DNA of 64,000 bases from an uncultured Clostridium sp. (GCA_934746015.1 CAKVEW010000014.1:20134-84133), one strand, 5' to 3'; numbered from the stretch's first letter, positions 47,949 through 58,653 are shown. Notes: generated by a model from the sequence alone, not told the origin. Numbers and translations are program-made.

Positions 47949-48896
47949 TTACTCATCGTTTAGTCTTAATCCTAAGCCTAATTCCTTAAGCTTTCTTTCG
48001 ACTTCCTCTAAAGATTTCTTTCCTAGATTTCTTACCTTCATCATGTCATCCATTGACTTTCCAGCAAGTTCTTGTACTGTGTTTATGCCAGCTCTCTTTA
48101 AACAGTTATATGATCTAACTGATAAATCTAGCTCCTCAACAGTCATTTCTAGTACTTTTTCTTTTTTATCTTCTTCTTTTTCTATCATAATTTCTACATC
48201 ATTAGTGCTATCTCCTAATGACATAAATAACTTGAAATGTTCTATAAGAATTTTTGCAGATAAGCTTATAGCTTCATCTATTTTTATAGTTCCATTAGTC
48301 CAGATTTCTAAAGTTAACTTATCATAGTCAGTAATTTGACCAACTCTTGTATTTTCTACAGTAAAATTAACTCTTTTAACTGGAGTATAAATTGAATCTA
48401 CAGCAATAGCTGATAATGGAAGATCTTCACTCTTATTTTTATTTTGAGTAACATATCCTCTTCCTCTATTAACTGTTATCTCCATATATAACTTGCCATT
48501 ATCATCTAATGTAGCAATATGAAGATCTTTGCTTACGACTTCAACGTCTCCATCAGTTTTAATATCTGCACCTGTAACTACTCCAGGTCCTTGAGCATCT
48601 ATATATATTGTCTTTGGACCTTCACCATTCATTATTAATGCTAAAGATTTTATGTTTAAGATTATTTCTGTAACATCTTCTTTAACACCTTGTACAGTTG
48701 AAAATTCATGTAGTACTCCATCAATTTTTACTGATGTTGGAGCTGCACCTGGAAGTGATGATAATAGTATTCTTCTTAGAGCATTTCCAAGAGTTATACC
48801 ATATCCTCTTTCTAATGGTTCAACTACATATTTACCATAAGTACCATTTTCATTTGCTTCTATACATTCAATTATTGGCTTTTCTATTTCTAACAT
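47949..48896 (-). CDS. rpoA: RNA polymerase alpha subunit
   Basis: Assembles the polymerase and contacts activators and UP elements. The N-terminal domain has [17 protein letters not shown]; the C-terminal domain has [17 protein letters not shown] and [12 protein letters not shown] (DNA-binding). 315 residues. A TTG two codons upstream opens the frame, but the ATG at 48896 with GGAGGG fits the conserved MLEIEKP start. A strong hairpin separates it from rpsD. Confidence 0.98.
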   Translation of the reverse strand: MLEIEKPIIECIEANENGTYGKYVVEPLERGYGITLGNALRRILLSSLPGAAPTSVKIDGVLHEFSTVQGVKEDVTEIILNIKSLALIMNGEGPKTIYIDAQGPGVVTGADIKTDGDVEVVSKDLHIATLDDNGKLYMEITVNRGRGYVTQNKNKSEDLPLSAIAVDSIYTPVKRVNFTVENTRVGQITDYDKLTLEIWTNGTIKIDEAISLSAKILIEHFKLFMSLGDSTNDVEIMIEKEEDKKEKVLEMTVEELDLSVRSYNCLKRAGINTVQELAGKSMDDMMKVRNLGKKSLEEVERKLKELGLGLRLNDE

Positions 48897-48953
48897 GTAC
48901 AAACCCTCCTTATATATTAAATGGCAACATTATTCTGAGGGCAATTGCTTATA

Positions 48954-48990
48954 TATTTGTATTGTAAGATAAATCTTAACAATACAAATA
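48954..48990 (-). other. Strong intra-operon hairpin between rpsD and rpoA
   Basis: Minus strand: TATTTGTATTG continues through TAAGAT, loop TT, ATCTTA and CAATACAAATA; 17 pairs with one bulged base. No T tract follows, so it is not a normal terminator. It begins 8 bases after the rpsD stop. Confidence 0.75.
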
Positions 48991-48998
48991 CTAAACTA

Positions 48999-49619
48999 TT
49001 ACTTGCTGTATAACTCAACGATAAGAGTTTCATTAACTGGAACGTCAATATCTTCTCTTGTTGGTTCAGCAATTACTTTACCTGAATAATTTTCAACATT
49101 TGCTTCTAACCATTTTGGTAATGTCTTTGGATTTTCAATAAATGTCTTGAATTTTTCAGTTCCTCTGCTCTTTTCTGAAACTAATATTTCATCATTAACA
49201 GAAACCTTATATGAAGGAATATCTACTTTTTTACCATTTACTAAGAAATGTCCATGAGTAACTAATTGTCTAGCTTCAGCTCTTGAAGCGCCATAACCTA
49301 GCTTATAAACAACGTTATCTAGTCTCATTTCTAGTAACTTAAGTAAGTTTTCACCTGTAATACCTTTCATATGCTCAGCCTTTTCATAGTAAGTTCTGAA
49401 TTGGCCTTCTAAAACTCCGTATATTCTTCTAGCTTTTTGCTTTTCTCTTAATTGTACTCCGTAGTTAGATAATTTTTTCTTAGCTGCTCCATGTTGTCCT
49501 GGTGCATAACTTCTTCTAACAAAAGCACATTTATCTGTATAACATCTATCCCCTTTAAGGAATAACTTCATACCTTCTCTTCTACATAATCTACATGTAG
49601 CTCCAGTATATCTTGCCAT
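48999..49619 (-). CDS. rpsD: 30S ribosomal protein S4
   Basis: Primary 16S-binding protein, and in some bacteria the repressor of its own operon. Zinc-type N-terminus with CRLC (residues 9-12) and CYTDKC. The S4 RNA-binding domain starts [20 protein letters not shown]. 206 residues. ATG start with an AGGAGG site. It stands in the rpsM-rpsK-rpsD-rpoA-rplQ order. Confidence 0.98.
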   Translation of the reverse strand: MARYTGATCRLCRREGMKLFLKGDRCYTDKCAFVRRSYAPGQHGAAKKKLSNYGVQLREKQKARRIYGVLEGQFRTYYEKAEHMKGITGENLLKLLEMRLDNVVYKLGYGASRAEARQLVTHGHFLVNGKKVDIPSYKVSVNDEILVSEKSRGTEKFKTFIENPKTLPKWLEANVENYSGKVIAEPTREDIDVPVNETLIVELYSK

Positions 49620-49642
49620 TAATTACACCTCCTATATGAATA

Positions 49643-50035
49643 CTAGACTCTTCTTCTCTTTGGTGGTCTACATCCGTTGTGTGGAATTGGAGTAACATCT
49701 TTAATTAGAGTTACTTCTAATCCTGCCGCTTGTAAAGATCTGATTGCTGCTTCTCTACCAGCACCTGGTCCCTTTACATATACTTCTATACTTTTTAATC
49801 CATGTTCCATAGCTGCTTTAGCTGCTGTTTCTGCTGCCATTTGAGCTGCGAATGGAGTACTTTTTCTTGATCCTCTGAAGCCTAGAGCTCCTGCACTTGA
49901 CCATGATAAAGCATTTCCTACTGCATCAGTTAAAGTAACTATTGAGTTATTGAAAGTTGATTTGATGTGTGCAGCACCATGCTCAATATTCTTTCTCTCT
50001 TTTCTTCTTCTAGTCTTTTTAACTTTTTGAGCCAT
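49643..50035 (-). CDS. rpsK: 30S ribosomal protein S11
   Basis: Platform protein near the mRNA exit. Signature segments [35 protein letters not shown] and [15 protein letters not shown] are present in 130 residues. ATG start with a GGAGGG site, 15 bases after rpsM. Confidence 0.98.
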   Translation of the reverse strand: MAQKVKKTRRRKERKNIEHGAAHIKSTFNNSIVTLTDAVGNALSWSSAGALGFRGSRKSTPFAAQMAAETAAKAAMEHGLKSIEVYVKGPGAGREAAIRSLQAAGLEVTLIKDVTPIPHNGCRPPKRRRV

Positions 50036-50050
50036 CGAATTCCCTCCTCA

Positions 50051-50416
50051 CTACTTCTTCTTATTTGCGATAGTTTTCTTTGGACCTTTTCTAGTTCTAG
50101 CATTAGTCTTAGTCTTTTGTCCTCTAACTGGAAGACCTTTTCTATGTCTAATACCTCTGTAACATCCAATTTCTACTAATCTTTTAATATTTAATGCAAC
50201 TTCTCTTCTTAAGTCACCTTCAATTGTTAAAGTTTTTACGTATTCTCTGATTTTAGTTACTTCATCTTCAGTAAGATCTTTAACTCTTGTATCAGGATTT
50301 ACTCCTGTTTCTGCTAAAATCTTATGTGAAGTAGAAAGTCCTATACCGTATATATATGTTAGACCTATTTCAACTCTTTTTTCTCTTGGTAGGTCTACAC
50401 CTGAAATTCTTGCCAT
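50051..50416 (-). CDS. rpsM: 30S ribosomal protein S13
   Basis: Head protein contacting the P-site tRNA and the 50S subunit. N-terminal [20 protein letters not shown] and C-terminal [18 protein letters not shown] are typical; 121 residues. ATG start with AGGAGGTG. First gene of the alpha cluster, with its own promoter and a structured leader upstream. Confidence 0.98.
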   Translation of the reverse strand: MARISGVDLPREKRVEIGLTYIYGIGLSTSHKILAETGVNPDTRVKDLTEDEVTKIREYVKTLTIEGDLRREVALNIKRLVEIGCYRGIRHRKGLPVRGQKTKTNARTRKGPKKTIANKKK

Positions 50417-50487
50417 TAAACTTACACCTCCTGATATTGAAATGCATACAACTTTAATTATATGTGTTTTTTTATATAATTAAATCC

Positions 50488-50526
50488 TAGGTCAGTAGAG
50501 TGACTCTCTACTGTCAGCCGCACCTA
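50488..50526 (-). ncRNA. Structured leader hairpin before rpsM
   Basis: On the minus strand TAGGT pairs with ACCTA (50522-50526 with 50488-50492) and CAGTAGAG with CTCTACTG (50506-50513 with 50493-50500), loop AGTCA. An 8-base bulge GCGGCTGA lies on the 5' side. It sits in the leader between the rpsM promoter and gene, so it could be an autoregulatory site for a ribosomal protein. I know of no exact match. Confidence 0.6.
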
Positions 50527-50557
50527 AAATTTATCTGCTTATTTAAATGCCTATATA

Positions 50558-50586
50558 ATCATATTTGAGTTTAACTCAAAAGTCAA
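50558..50586 (-). promoter_or_regulatory. Promoter of rpsM with palindromic spacer
   Basis: -35 TTGACT (50586-50581), 17-base spacer, -10 TATGAT (50563-50558), minus strand. The spacer itself, TTTGAGTTAAACTCAAA, is a perfect palindrome around its central base. Transcription would start near 50551 and give the alpha cluster an independent input. Confidence 0.75.
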
Positions 50587-50636
50587 TACGATTTACATAG
50601 TAAAATTATACTTTTTTTGCCTATACTTTTTTTGTA

Positions 50637-50771
<135 letters not shown>

Positions 50772-50791
50772 TTAGTGGATTTTCCACTTTA

Positions 50792-51010
50792 TTATTTTGC
50801 TCTCCATGTTATTCTACCTCTTGTTAAATCATATGGAGAAAGTTCTATTGTAACCTTATCTCCTGGCAGAATTCTTATGAAGTTCATTCTTAATTTCCCT
50901 GAAATATGTGCTAGAATAACGTGACCACTCTCTAGTTCCACTTGGAACATAGCATTTGGTAATGCTTCTAGTACAGTACCTTGCATTTCTATTACATCAT
51001 CTTTTGACAT
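50792..51010 (-). CDS. infA: Translation initiation factor IF-1
   Basis: Small OB-fold protein (72 residues) that binds the 30S A site during initiation. It begins [13 protein letters not shown] and has [18 protein letters not shown] and [13 protein letters not shown]. The frame is open eight codons further upstream, but that part contains the AAGGAGGG site. ATG at 51010 is standard, although the spacing is a bit long. Confidence 0.97.
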   Translation of the reverse strand: MSKDDVIEMQGTVLEALPNAMFQVELESGHVILAHISGKLRMNFIRILPGDKVTIELSPYDLTRGRITWRAK

Positions 51011-51017
51011 AAGGTAA

Positions 51018-51299
51018 TCAACCCTCCTTAACAATGCCTTTAAGTTTTAGAAATCTTTTTATTTTTAAATCAGTACCTCTATCCTTTGATATGATAGATT
51101 CTTTAATCTCATCATCTACATCCTCTAAAACACTTATATGCTTTAAATTCTTATGTTTAGGCATCTGAACTGTTTTAGTGCTCCCATTACTAAGAATTAT
51201 ATAATTATCATTTAAATGCCCTATTACAACATATAAATGACTTTTATCTCTTCCTCTTTTTGAAAGAACCATTTTCCCAATTAAGTCATTGTTTTGCAA
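51018..51299 (-). CDS. KOW-domain RNA-binding protein (L14e-like)
   Basis: Short protein between map and infA, present in many clostridia. It has a KOW-like beta barrel: [18 protein letters not shown], then [18 protein letters not shown]. The function is unknown; ribosome or RNA binding is inferred. Starts: the frame opens at 51344 with GTG and has an ATG at 51329, but the TTG at 51299 with AGGTG 6 bases upstream starts the conserved domain, giving 93 residues. The choice is not certain. Confidence 0.75.
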   Translation of the reverse strand: MQNNDLIGKMVLSKRGRDKSHLYVVIGHLNDNYIILSNGSTKTVQMPKHKNLKHISVLEDVDDEIKESIISKDRGTDLKIKRFLKLKGIVKEG

Positions 51300-51380
51300 A
51301 CTTTTCACCTCAATGATTACCTTAGTCATAAATCTACAAGCCACCTTTTGGTATCATGCGAATTTATAACTAAGCAACAC

Positions 51381-52130
51381 TTATCTAATCAGTGTTAATA
51401 TTTCGGGTCCATCTGGTAAAATTACAATAGTGTTTTCGTAGTGTGCAGATAGACTTCCATCACTAGTTACTACAGTCCAATCATTACTTAATGTTTTAAC
51501 TTTATAGTTACCTACATTAACCATAGGTTCAATAGCTAATGCCATTCCCTCTACTAATTTCGGTCCTCTTCCTGGACGACCATAATTAGGTATATCTGGA
51601 TCTTCGTGTACAACTCTACCTATACCGTGTCCTACGAAATCTCTTACTACGGAAAAGCCTGCAGCTTCTACGCAGTTTTGTATTTCATGTGATATATCAG
51701 TAAGTCTGTTACCTACTTTAGCATATTCTATACCTTTAAAAAAACTTTCTTTAGTTACATTAATTAACCTTTCAGCTTCTTTACTTATATTTCCTACACC
51801 AAAAGTTCTTGCAGCATCACCATGAAAGCCATTTATACTGGCTCCACAGTCTACACTAACTATATCTCCATCTTTTAATACATAACCTCCTGGGATCCCA
51901 TGAACTACTTGCTCGTTAACAGATATACATAGTGAAGCTGGAAAACCATATAGCCCTTTAAATGAAGGCCTCGCTCCATGCTTAGTTATAAATTCTTCTG
52001 CTATCCTGTCTAATTCAGCAGTAGTTATTCCTGGTCTTACTTTTTCCTCAATAAGTAGTAATGTTTCTGCTACTATCTTACCTGCTGATCTCATTAGATC
52101 AATCTCTTTGTTGTTTTTAATGATAATCAT
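51381..52130 (-). CDS. map: Methionine aminopeptidase, type I
   Basis: Removes the N-terminal methionine from new proteins. Metal ligands are in SVDCGASINGFHGDAARTF (two Asp), in GHGIGRVVHEDP (His), and in the Glu of ALAIEPMV and HYENTIV. 249 residues. Its ATG shares a base with the stop of adk (TAATG), so translation is coupled. Confidence 0.97.
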   Translation of the reverse strand: MIIIKNNKEIDLMRSAGKIVAETLLLIEEKVRPGITTAELDRIAEEFITKHGARPSFKGLYGFPASLCISVNEQVVHGIPGGYVLKDGDIVSVDCGASINGFHGDAARTFGVGNISKEAERLINVTKESFFKGIEYAKVGNRLTDISHEIQNCVEAAGFSVVRDFVGHGIGRVVHEDPDIPNYGRPGRGPKLVEGMALAIEPMVNVGNYKVKTLSNDWTVVTSDGSLSAHYENTIVILPDGPEILTLIR

Positions 52131-52780
52131 TATTTAACACTTCCTAAGATATTACAGATTCCTTCAAATACTTCATTAATAGCTTTTGTTCCATCTACAA
52201 TTGAAAGTAAGTTTCTTTCTTTATAAAAATCAATCAGTGGTTGTGTTTGTCTCTCATACACATCAAGTCTTTCAGACACAGTTTCTTCCGTGTCGTCTTT
52301 TCTTTGGATTATATCACTTCCACAAACATCACATTTTCCTGCTATCTTTGGTGGATTAAATTTTATATGATAGCTAGCTCCACATGATGGGCATACTCTT
52401 CTACCAGTCATTCTTTCTAAAATAAATCCAGTAGGTACTTCAATCAATAAAGCTGTATCAAGTGATTCATTTCTATCTGAAAGGAATTCTTGAAGTGCTT
52501 CTGCTTGATGAACTGTCCTTGGAAAGCCATCTAATAAGTATCCTTCCTTACAGTCATCTTGTTGTAACCTATCTTTTACCATATTAATAGTAACTTCATC
52601 TGGTACTAACTGTCCTTTATCGATGTGCTTTTTAGCTTCTATTCCTAAGGGAGTATTTTCAGAAATATTTTTTCTAAATATATCTCCAGTAGAAATATGT
52701 GGTATTGAGTATCTATTACTAATTGATTTTGCCTGTGTTCCCTTACCTGCTCCAGGAGGACCTAATAATACTATCTTCAC
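52130..52780 (-). CDS. adk: Adenylate kinase
   Basis: Balances ATP, ADP and AMP. P-loop [19 protein letters not shown], and a zinc-binding LID with CPSCG and CDVCG, typical for Gram-positive enzymes. An ATG at 52795 opens the frame, but the GTG at 52780 with GGAG 9 bases upstream begins the conserved [10 protein letters not shown] and gives 216 residues. Located between secY and map, as in most Firmicutes. Confidence 0.96.
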   Translation of the reverse strand: MKIVLLGPPGAGKGTQAKSISNRYSIPHISTGDIFRKNISENTPLGIEAKKHIDKGQLVPDEVTINMVKDRLQQDDCKEGYLLDGFPRTVHQAEALQEFLSDRNESLDTALLIEVPTGFILERMTGRRVCPSCGASYHIKFNPPKIAGKCDVCGSDIIQRKDDTEETVSERLDVYERQTQPLIDFYKERNLLSIVDGTKAINEVFEGICNILGSVK

Positions 52781-52802
52781 GGGCATCATCTCCATTATTA
52801 AT

Positions 52803-54077
52803 CTATTTTAAGAATCCTTGATAATGTCTCATTACTAATTGTGAATCTAATTGTCTTGAGAAATCAAGTCCAACACCAACCATAATTAATAATGAGGTTC
52901 CACCAAATTGAATTCCTTGTAATTGTGAATTTGAAATTAATATTGGTAGTATTGCTAATAAAGCTGCAAATACTCCTCCAATTAAAGATACTTTTGTAAG
53001 TACTCTTTCAAAATATTTTTCTGTTGCTTCCCCTGGTCTTATTCCTGGTACAAATCCTGCTGATTTGTGCAGATTTTCTGCCATTTCATCAGGCTTAAAT
53101 GTAATTTGTGTATAGAACCATGTAAAGAATATAGTTAATACAGAATAAACTACTGGATACATCCATGTTTTTTCATTAAATATACTATAATCATTACTTG
53201 TTATCCATATAGCCCAGTTATGATTTGGGAAGAATTCTGCAATTGTTTTAGGAAACATCATAACTGACATAGCAAAGATTATTGCTATAACAGCAGATCC
53301 TATTATACTTAAAGGAATGTGAGTACTTTGCCCTCTCATCATCTTAGATCCAACAGCTTTACCAGCATATTGAACAGGTATTCTTCTTTCTGCTAATGAG
53401 AAGAATACTACAATTCCTAATAACAATATTGCAGCAGCAACAAATAATAAAATACCTATTATAGATATATTTCCTTGATCCTTTAATGTAAATAATGACA
53501 TTAAAGTTGTAGGTAACTGTGATACTATATTTACAAATATTAGTATTGATATTCCATTACCAAATCCTTTAGCAGTAATCTGATCTCCTAACCACATACA
53601 GAATGTTGAACCTGATACTAAAGCTATTAATACAACAATAACCTCATACCATGACATTCCAATTGTAGCTCCCCTAGCTGCAACCATACTATAAGTTCCA
53701 AAAGCAAGAACAAATCCAATTACTATAGATAAAATTCTTGTAATCTTTTGTATTTTTTTCCTTCCATCTTCACCTTCTTTTGAAAGTTGTTCTAATGAAG
53801 GAATTGCTATAGTTAATAATTGAACTATGATTGAAGCATTAATATATGGTGTTACACTTAGAGCAAATATACTAAATTGTCTAAATGCTCCTCCTGAAAT
53901 TAAATCATAGAAACCAAATATAGTTCCACTACTTGCTAAACTTTTTAAAACATCAGTTTGCATTCCAGGAACAGGAATATGAGTTCCTATCCTGAAAATT
54001 GCAACTAAAAATATAGTCCATAAAAATCTCTTTTTTAACTCGGGAACCTTCCAGGCATTACGTAGGGTTGATAGCAT
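52803..54077 (-). CDS. secY: Protein translocase subunit SecY
   Basis: Channel-forming subunit of the Sec translocon. About ten membrane helices; signature strings [12 protein letters not shown] near the N-terminus, FQLTIA-like [20 protein letters not shown], and the large cytosolic loop with [13 protein letters not shown]. 424 residues is typical. ATG start one base after the rplO stop. Confidence 0.97.
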   Translation of the reverse strand: MLSTLRNAWKVPELKKRFLWTIFLVAIFRIGTHIPVPGMQTDVLKSLASSGTIFGFYDLISGGAFRQFSIFALSVTPYINASIIVQLLTIAIPSLEQLSKEGEDGRKKIQKITRILSIVIGFVLAFGTYSMVAARGATIGMSWYEVIVVLIALVSGSTFCMWLGDQITAKGFGNGISILIFVNIVSQLPTTLMSLFTLKDQGNISIIGILLFVAAAILLLGIVVFFSLAERRIPVQYAGKAVGSKMMRGQSTHIPLSIIGSAVIAIIFAMSVMMFPKTIAEFFPNHNWAIWITSNDYSIFNEKTWMYPVVYSVLTIFFTWFYTQITFKPDEMAENLHKSAGFVPGIRPGEATEKYFERVLTKVSLIGGVFAALLAILPILISNSQLQGIQFGGTSLLIMVGVGLDFSRQLDSQLVMRHYQGFLK

Positions 54078-54078
54078 A

Positions 54079-54519
54079 CTAAATCACCTCAACTTTTCCT
54101 CCAGCTGCTTCTATCTTTTCAGCCGCTGATTTTGAGAACTTACATCCTTTTACAGTTAGGCTCTTCTCTAGTGTACCATTTCCTAAAATCTTAACTCCAT
54201 CTTTTACCTTACTTATAACTCTTCTTTCAAGTAAAACTTCTGGTGTTATTTCAGTTCCATTTTCAAATATGTTTAATCTATCAACATTGATACTTACATA
54301 TTGTTTAGCAAATATATTTGTGAAACCTCTCTTAGGAAGTCTTCTATATAATGGCATTTGACCGCCTTCAAATCCTGGTCTAACTCCACCACCTGATCTA
54401 GCCTTTTGGCCCTTTTCACCTTTTCCAGCATTTCTACCTAATCCTGAACCAGTACCTCTACCAACTCTCTTAGGAGCCTTCTTACTTCCAGCTGCTGGCT
54501 TTAATTCATGAAGCTTCAT
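54079..54519 (-). CDS. rplO: 50S ribosomal protein L15
   Basis: Late-assembly 50S protein. Glycine-rich N-terminal extension [20 protein letters not shown] followed by a globular C-terminal domain. 146 residues. ATG start with an AGGAGG site, directly after rpmD. Confidence 0.98.
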   Translation of the reverse strand: MKLHELKPAAGSKKAPKRVGRGTGSGLGRNAGKGEKGQKARSGGGVRPGFEGGQMPLYRRLPKRGFTNIFAKQYVSINVDRLNIFENGTEITPEVLLERRVISKVKDGVKILGNGTLEKSLTVKGCKFSKSAAEKIEAAGGKVEVI

Positions 54520-54540
54520 TACTCAATGCACCTCCTCTTA

Positions 54541-54720
54541 CTAAACTTCTTCTACTTTTAGTAGATAGTCAACTTTATTAATCATTCCTCTGATTTGAGG
54601 AGTTTCTTCATGTTCTACTGTCTTACCAATCTTTTTTAGTCCAAGGGCATGTGCAGTAGCAATATGGTCTTTTTTTCTTCCAATTAAACTCTTAACAAGA
54701 GTAACTTTAATTTTTGCCAT
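54541..54720 (-). CDS. rpmD: 50S ribosomal protein L30
   Basis: Read directly from the DNA: 59 residues starting [19 protein letters not shown] and ending DYLLKVEEV. The short L30 fold with [14 protein letters not shown] is clear. ATG at 54720, stop TAG at 54543-54541, between rpsE and rplO as expected. Confidence 0.97.
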   Translation of the reverse strand: MAKIKVTLVKSLIGRKKDHIATAHALGLKKIGKTVEHEETPQIRGMINKVDYLLKVEEV

Positions 54721-54732
54721 TGCTTTTCCCTC

Positions 54733-55230
54733 CTAACCTAAAATTTCTTCAACAGTTTTGCCTCTTAATTTAGCTATATCTTCAGCTGTTCTTAAGTTTG
54801 CTAAACCGTTAATTGTAGCATTTACCATGTTTTTTGGATTGTTTGAACCTAATGACTTAGCTCTAACATCCTTTAATCCTGCTAATTCTAATACAGATCT
54901 AGCTGGACCTCCAGCGATAACTCCTGTACCTTCTTTAGCTGGCATTATAAGAACTTTACCAGTTCCGAATTTTCCATATATTTGATGAGGAACAGTTGTT
55001 CCAACTATAGCAACACTTACTAAATGTTTCTTAGCGTCTTCTATTCCTTTTTTAATTGCTTCTGGGATTTCTATTGACTTACCCATTCCAACGCCTACGT
55101 GTCCGTTTTCGTCACCAACAACGACTAAAGCGCTGAATCTGAAGTTTCTACCACCCTTAACAACCTTAGTTACTCTGTTTATATTAACAACCTTTTCCTT
55201 AAGGTCTAGTGTGCTAGGTTCGATTCTCAT
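54733..55230 (-). CDS. rpsE: 30S ribosomal protein S5
   Basis: Fidelity protein near the decoding site. The double-stranded RNA-binding part has [20 protein letters not shown]; the C-terminal domain has [18 protein letters not shown]. 165 residues. ATG start with an AAGGAGG site. Confidence 0.98.
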   Translation of the reverse strand: MRIEPSTLDLKEKVVNINRVTKVVKGGRNFRFSALVVVGDENGHVGVGMGKSIEIPEAIKKGIEDAKKHLVSVAIVGTTVPHQIYGKFGTGKVLIMPAKEGTGVIAGGPARSVLELAGLKDVRAKSLGSNNPKNMVNATINGLANLRTAEDIAKLRGKTVEEILG

Positions 55231-55249
55231 GTATTTCCCTCCTTGTTTA

Positions 55250-55612
55250 TTAGAATTTTAAGCCTGCTTCTCTAGCAGCTTCAGCTAAAGATTGAACTCT
55301 TCCGTGATATACGTATCCACCTCTGTCGAATACTACTTCTGAAATTCCTTTTTCTAAAGCTTTTTTAGCTATTAATTCACCAACTAATTTAGCAGCTTCT
55401 TTATTTCCGCCAACTTTAACATCAACTGCTTTATCTAAGCTTGAAGCTGAAACTAATGTTACTGAATTAACATCATCTATAATTTGAGCATATATATTTT
55501 TTTCACTTCTATATACTGAAAGTCTTGGTCTTTCAGGAGTACCAGAAATTTTCTTACGTACTCTTAGGTGACGTCTTTCTCTACTAGCTTTTCTGTCTAC
55601 CTTCTTAAACAT
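55250..55612 (-). CDS. rplR: 50S ribosomal protein L18
   Basis: 5S rRNA-binding protein. The basic N-terminus and [17 protein letters not shown] are followed by [20 protein letters not shown]. 120 residues. ATG start with an AGGAG site. Confidence 0.98.
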   Translation of the reverse strand: MFKKVDRKASRERRHLRVRKKISGTPERPRLSVYRSEKNIYAQIIDDVNSVTLVSASSLDKAVDVKVGGNKEAAKLVGELIAKKALEKGISEVVFDRGGYVYHGRVQSLAEAAREAGLKF

Positions 55613-55632
55613 AAAGGTTTCACTCCTTTCTA

Positions 55633-56175
55633 TTATTTCTTACCAGTCTTACCTTCTTTACGTCTGATTACTTCATTATCATACTTAATTCCTTTACCCT
55701 TATATGGTTCAGGTTTTCTCCATGATCTTATATCAGCCGCAGCAGCTCCAACCTTTTCCTTGTCTATTCCTTTAACAATAACTTTTGTTGCAGCTGGAGT
55801 CTCGAAAGTAACGCCTTCAATTGGTTCTATTTCAACTGGATGTGAATATCCTAAATTCATTACAAGCTTCTTTCCTTGTAATTGAGCTCTGTAACCAACA
55901 CCTATTAATTCTAAGCTCTTTTCAAATCCTTTTTCAACTCCGATTATCATGTTGTTGATTAATGCTCTAGTTAATCCGTGAAGAGCTCTGTGCTCTTTTT
56001 GATCGCTAGGTCTAGTAACAACAACTTGGTTATTTTCAACTGCTATATTCATGTCTTTGTTCATAGCTTTAACAAGTTCGCCCTTTGGACCCTTAACTGA
56101 AACAACATTATCTGCTGAAACAGCTACAGTTACGCCTGCAGGTATAGTTATAGGCAATCTACCTACTCTTGACAT
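55633..56175 (-). CDS. rplF: 50S ribosomal protein L6
   Basis: Located near the factor-binding site. Begins [16 protein letters not shown] and contains the C-terminal signature [16 protein letters not shown]. 180 residues. ATG start with an AGGAGGTG site. Confidence 0.98.
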   Translation of the reverse strand: MSRVGRLPITIPAGVTVAVSADNVVSVKGPKGELVKAMNKDMNIAVENNQVVVTRPSDQKEHRALHGLTRALINNMIIGVEKGFEKSLELIGVGYRAQLQGKKLVMNLGYSHPVEIEPIEGVTFETPAATKVIVKGIDKEKVGAAAADIRSWRKPEPYKGKGIKYDNEVIRRKEGKTGKK

Positions 56176-56237
56176 AATCGCACCTCCTGTTTTACTTGTT
56201 CTTATATATGTTAATCTAGTTACTTTCTAATTTGGAA

Positions 56238-56636
56238 TTACCAAACGTAGCAAACTACTTCTCCGCCTAATCCAGCTTTTCTAGCTTCTCTGTCAACTAA
56301 TAAACCAGTTGATGTTGAGATTATAGCTATACCTAGTCCGCTTAATACCTTTGGAATTTCATCTTTCTTGCAGTAAACTCTTAATCCTGGCTTAGAAATT
56401 CTCTTTATACCAGTTATAACTCTTTCTTTATCTGCACCATATTTAAGAGATATTCTTAACATTGGAACAACTCCATCGTTATATTCCTCTAATTCTTTAA
56501 TGTATCCCTCTTGTAATAATATATTTGCAATAGCCTTCTTCACGTTTGATGAAGGTACTTCTACTACTTCATGTCTTACAGCATTTGCGTTTCTAATACG
56601 AGTTAGCAAATCTGCGATAGGATCTGTCATAACCAT
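56238..56636 (-). CDS. rpsH: 30S ribosomal protein S8
   Basis: Primary 16S-binding protein, known as spc operon repressor in E. coli. Starts [18 protein letters not shown], ends [20 protein letters not shown] plus EVVCYVW. 132 residues. The first ATG has the AAAGGAGG site at the right distance. No S8 target-like structure was looked for in detail. Confidence 0.98.
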   Translation of the reverse strand: MVMTDPIADLLTRIRNANAVRHEVVEVPSSNVKKAIANILLQEGYIKELEEYNDGVVPMLRISLKYGADKERVITGIKRISKPGLRVYCKKDEIPKVLSGLGIAIISTSTGLLVDREARKAGLGGEVVCYVW

Positions 56637-56667
56637 TTAATGTGCCTCCTTTCACTATATCAGTTTT

Positions 56668-56853
56668 TTACCAACTTGCTTTCTTACAACCAGGGATTTG
56701 ACCCTTGTAAGCAAGTTCTCTAAAACATATACGGCATATACCAAACTTCTTTAATACTGAATGTGGTCTTCCACATATTCTGCATCTTGTATAAGCTCTA
56801 GTTTTATATTTAGGTTCTTTTTTCCACTTTTCAATAATAGCCTTACGTGCCAC
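56668..56853 (-). CDS. rpsN: 30S ribosomal protein S14, zinc type
   Basis: 61 residues with two CxxC pairs ([10 protein letters not shown] and CRICFREL) that bind zinc. Ends [11 protein letters not shown], as in type Z S14. ATG start with a GGAGGGG site. Confidence 0.98.
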   Translation of the reverse strand: MARKAIIEKWKKEPKYKTRAYTRCRICGRPHSVLKKFGICRICFRELAYKGQIPGCKKASW

Positions 56854-56868
56854 GGTTTCCCCTCCTTA

Positions 56869-57411
56869 TTATTGAGCAAATGGCATACCAAGGAATCTTA
56901 ATAATTCTCTTGCTTCTTCGTCAGTGTTAGCTGTTGTTACGAAGATAATATCCATTCCTCTAACCTTATCGATTTTATCGTATTCAATTTCTGGGAATAT
57001 TAATTGTTCTTTAACTCCTAATGAGTAATTTCCTCTACCATCAAAAGCCTTGCTTGAAACTCCTCTGAAGTCTCTAACTCTTGGTAAAGCAATTGTCATT
57101 AGCTTGTCAGCGAATTCATACATTTTTGCTTTTCTTAATGTAACTTTACATCCTAAAGCCATGTTTTCTCTTATCTTAAAGTTAGCAACTGATTTCTTTG
57201 CTCTTGTTAAGATTGGCTTTTGACCTGCAATAATGCTTAAATCATTAACTGCTGCTTCTAATATTTTTTGATTGTCCTTAGCTTCTCCAACACCCATGTT
57301 GATAACTATCTTCTCAAGCTTTGGAACTTCCATTATATTTTTATATCCGAACTTTTCAATCATAGCTGGAATTACTTCTTTTTGATACTTCTCTTGAAGT
57401 CTTGTTGTCAT
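56869..57411 (-). CDS. rplE: 50S ribosomal protein L5
   Basis: Binds 5S rRNA and contacts the P-site tRNA. Segments [32 protein letters not shown] and [20 protein letters not shown] are typical. 180 residues. ATG start with an AGGAGGT site. Confidence 0.98.
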   Translation of the reverse strand: MTTRLQEKYQKEVIPAMIEKFGYKNIMEVPKLEKIVINMGVGEAKDNQKILEAAVNDLSIIAGQKPILTRAKKSVANFKIRENMALGCKVTLRKAKMYEFADKLMTIALPRVRDFRGVSSKAFDGRGNYSLGVKEQLIFPEIEYDKIDKVRGMDIIFVTTANTDEEARELLRFLGMPFAQ

Positions 57412-57434
57412 AATTTAGTACCTCCTTTCAGATT

Positions 57435-57749
57435 CTAGAATGTTTCTCCGCACTTCTTACAAGCTCTAACTTTAGTACCATCTTCTAAAATTCTGTTACT
57501 AATTCTTGTAGCATTTTTGCACTTTGTGCAGTATAACATAACTTTTGAGCTGTATATAGCTCCTTCTCTTTCAATTATTCCACCTTGCATATTTGCTCTG
57601 CTTGGCTTTTGGTGCTTTTTAACTATATTAACTCCTTGAACAATAACTTTACCTGTCTTAGGATATACCTTTAAAACTTCACCAGTTTTTCCTTTATCTT
57701 TACCAGAAACAACTACAACTGTGTCGTTTTTTCTAACATGTACCTTCAA
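57435..57749 (-). CDS. rplX: 50S ribosomal protein L24
   Basis: Assembly-initiator protein with a KOW motif ([20 protein letters not shown]). A C-terminal zinc-ribbon-like pair of CxxC motifs (CTKC and CKKC) is present. An ATG at 57767 opens the frame, but the TTG at 57749 with GGAGGTG upstream begins the usual [11 protein letters not shown] and gives 104 residues. Confidence 0.95.
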   Translation of the reverse strand: MKVHVRKNDTVVVVSGKDKGKTGEVLKVYPKTGKVIVQGVNIVKKHQKPSRANMQGGIIEREGAIYSSKVMLYCTKCKNATRISNRILEDGTKVRACKKCGETF

Positions 57750-57766
57750 ATAAGACACCTCCTCCA

Positions 57767-58135
57767 TTATAGAACTTCAGGTGCTAATGATAAAATCTTG
57801 TTAAATTCGTTATCTCTTAGCTCCCTAGCAACTGGTCCGAAGATACGAGTTCCTCTTGGTTGCTTATCATCCTTTATAATAACAGCTGCATTTTCATCAA
57901 ACTTAATGTATGAACCATCAGCTCTTCTTAATCCTCTAACTGATCTAACTATAACAGCCTTTACAACGTCTCCCTTTTTAACAACTCCGCCTGGTGTTGC
58001 ACTTTTAACGCTAGCAACTATTACATCTCCAATGTTACCGAACTTTCTCTTTGATCCGCCTAAAACTCTTATGCACATTATTTCCTTTGCACCTGAGTTA
58101 TCTGCTACTTTTAGTAAGGTTTGTTGTTGTATCAT
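57767..58135 (-). CDS. rplN: 50S ribosomal protein L14
   Basis: Forms part of the intersubunit bridge. Starts [20 protein letters not shown]; the signature continues with [15 protein letters not shown]. 122 residues. ATG start with a GGAGGG site. Confidence 0.98.
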   Translation of the reverse strand: MIQQQTLLKVADNSGAKEIMCIRVLGGSKRKFGNIGDVIVASVKSATPGGVVKKGDVVKAVIVRSVRGLRRADGSYIKFDENAAVIIKDDKQPRGTRIFGPVARELRDNEFNKILSLAPEVL

Positions 58136-58163
58136 TGAATTACCCTCCTTTCAGACTTAAAGC

Positions 58164-58418
58164 TTATTTAGCTTTTTCAACTATTTCAACAAGTCTCCAT
58201 CTCTTATCTTTAGATAATGGTCTAGTTTCCATAATTAAAACTCTATCATTAATTTTAGCTTCATTGTTTTCATCATGAGCTTTAAACTTAGTTGTTCTAT
58301 TAACTGTCTTACCATATAATGGGTGTCTAACCTTAGTCTCAACAGCAACAACTATTGTTTTATCCATTTTATCTGAAACAACTCTACCTATTCTTTTCTT
58401 TCTTAATCCTCTTTCCAT
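58164..58418 (-). CDS. rpsQ: 30S ribosomal protein S17
   Basis: OB-fold 16S-binding protein. [17 protein letters not shown] and the segment [20 protein letters not shown] are typical. 84 residues. ATG start with GGAGGTAA upstream. Confidence 0.98.
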   Translation of the reverse strand: MERGLRKKRIGRVVSDKMDKTIVVAVETKVRHPLYGKTVNRTTKFKAHDENNEAKINDRVLIMETRPLSKDKRWRLVEIVEKAK

Positions 58419-58440
58419 TAAGAGTTACCTCCTTTCAGAT

Positions 58441-58653
58441 TTACTGCTCGAAAGCCCTGATCTCTTCTTCTCTAATGATGGTTTTGATTTGGGCTATAGA
58501 TTTTTTTACTTCTCTTATTCTCATAGGGTTTTCTAATTGACCTGTAGCTAATTGGAATCTTAAGTTGAATAACTCAGCCTTAAGGTCATTTAATTTAACC
58601 TTTAAATCTTGAGGAGTATTTGCTCTTAATTCTTTTAATTCTCTAGCCTTCAT
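58441..58653 (-). CDS. rpmC: 50S ribosomal protein L29
   Basis: Two-helix protein at the peptide exit. [18 protein letters not shown] and [16 protein letters not shown] are family marks. 70 residues. Its ATG shares a base with the rplP stop (TAATG overlap). Confidence 0.98.
   Translation of the reverse strand: MKARELKELRANTPQDLKVKLNDLKAELFNLRFQLATGQLENPMRIREVKKSIAQIKTIIREEEIRAFEQ

Noticed and set aside
49939..50169. 76-codon frame overlapping rpsK and rpsM
   Set aside because: It is out of frame with two certain ribosomal proteins on the same strand, so a frame shadow.
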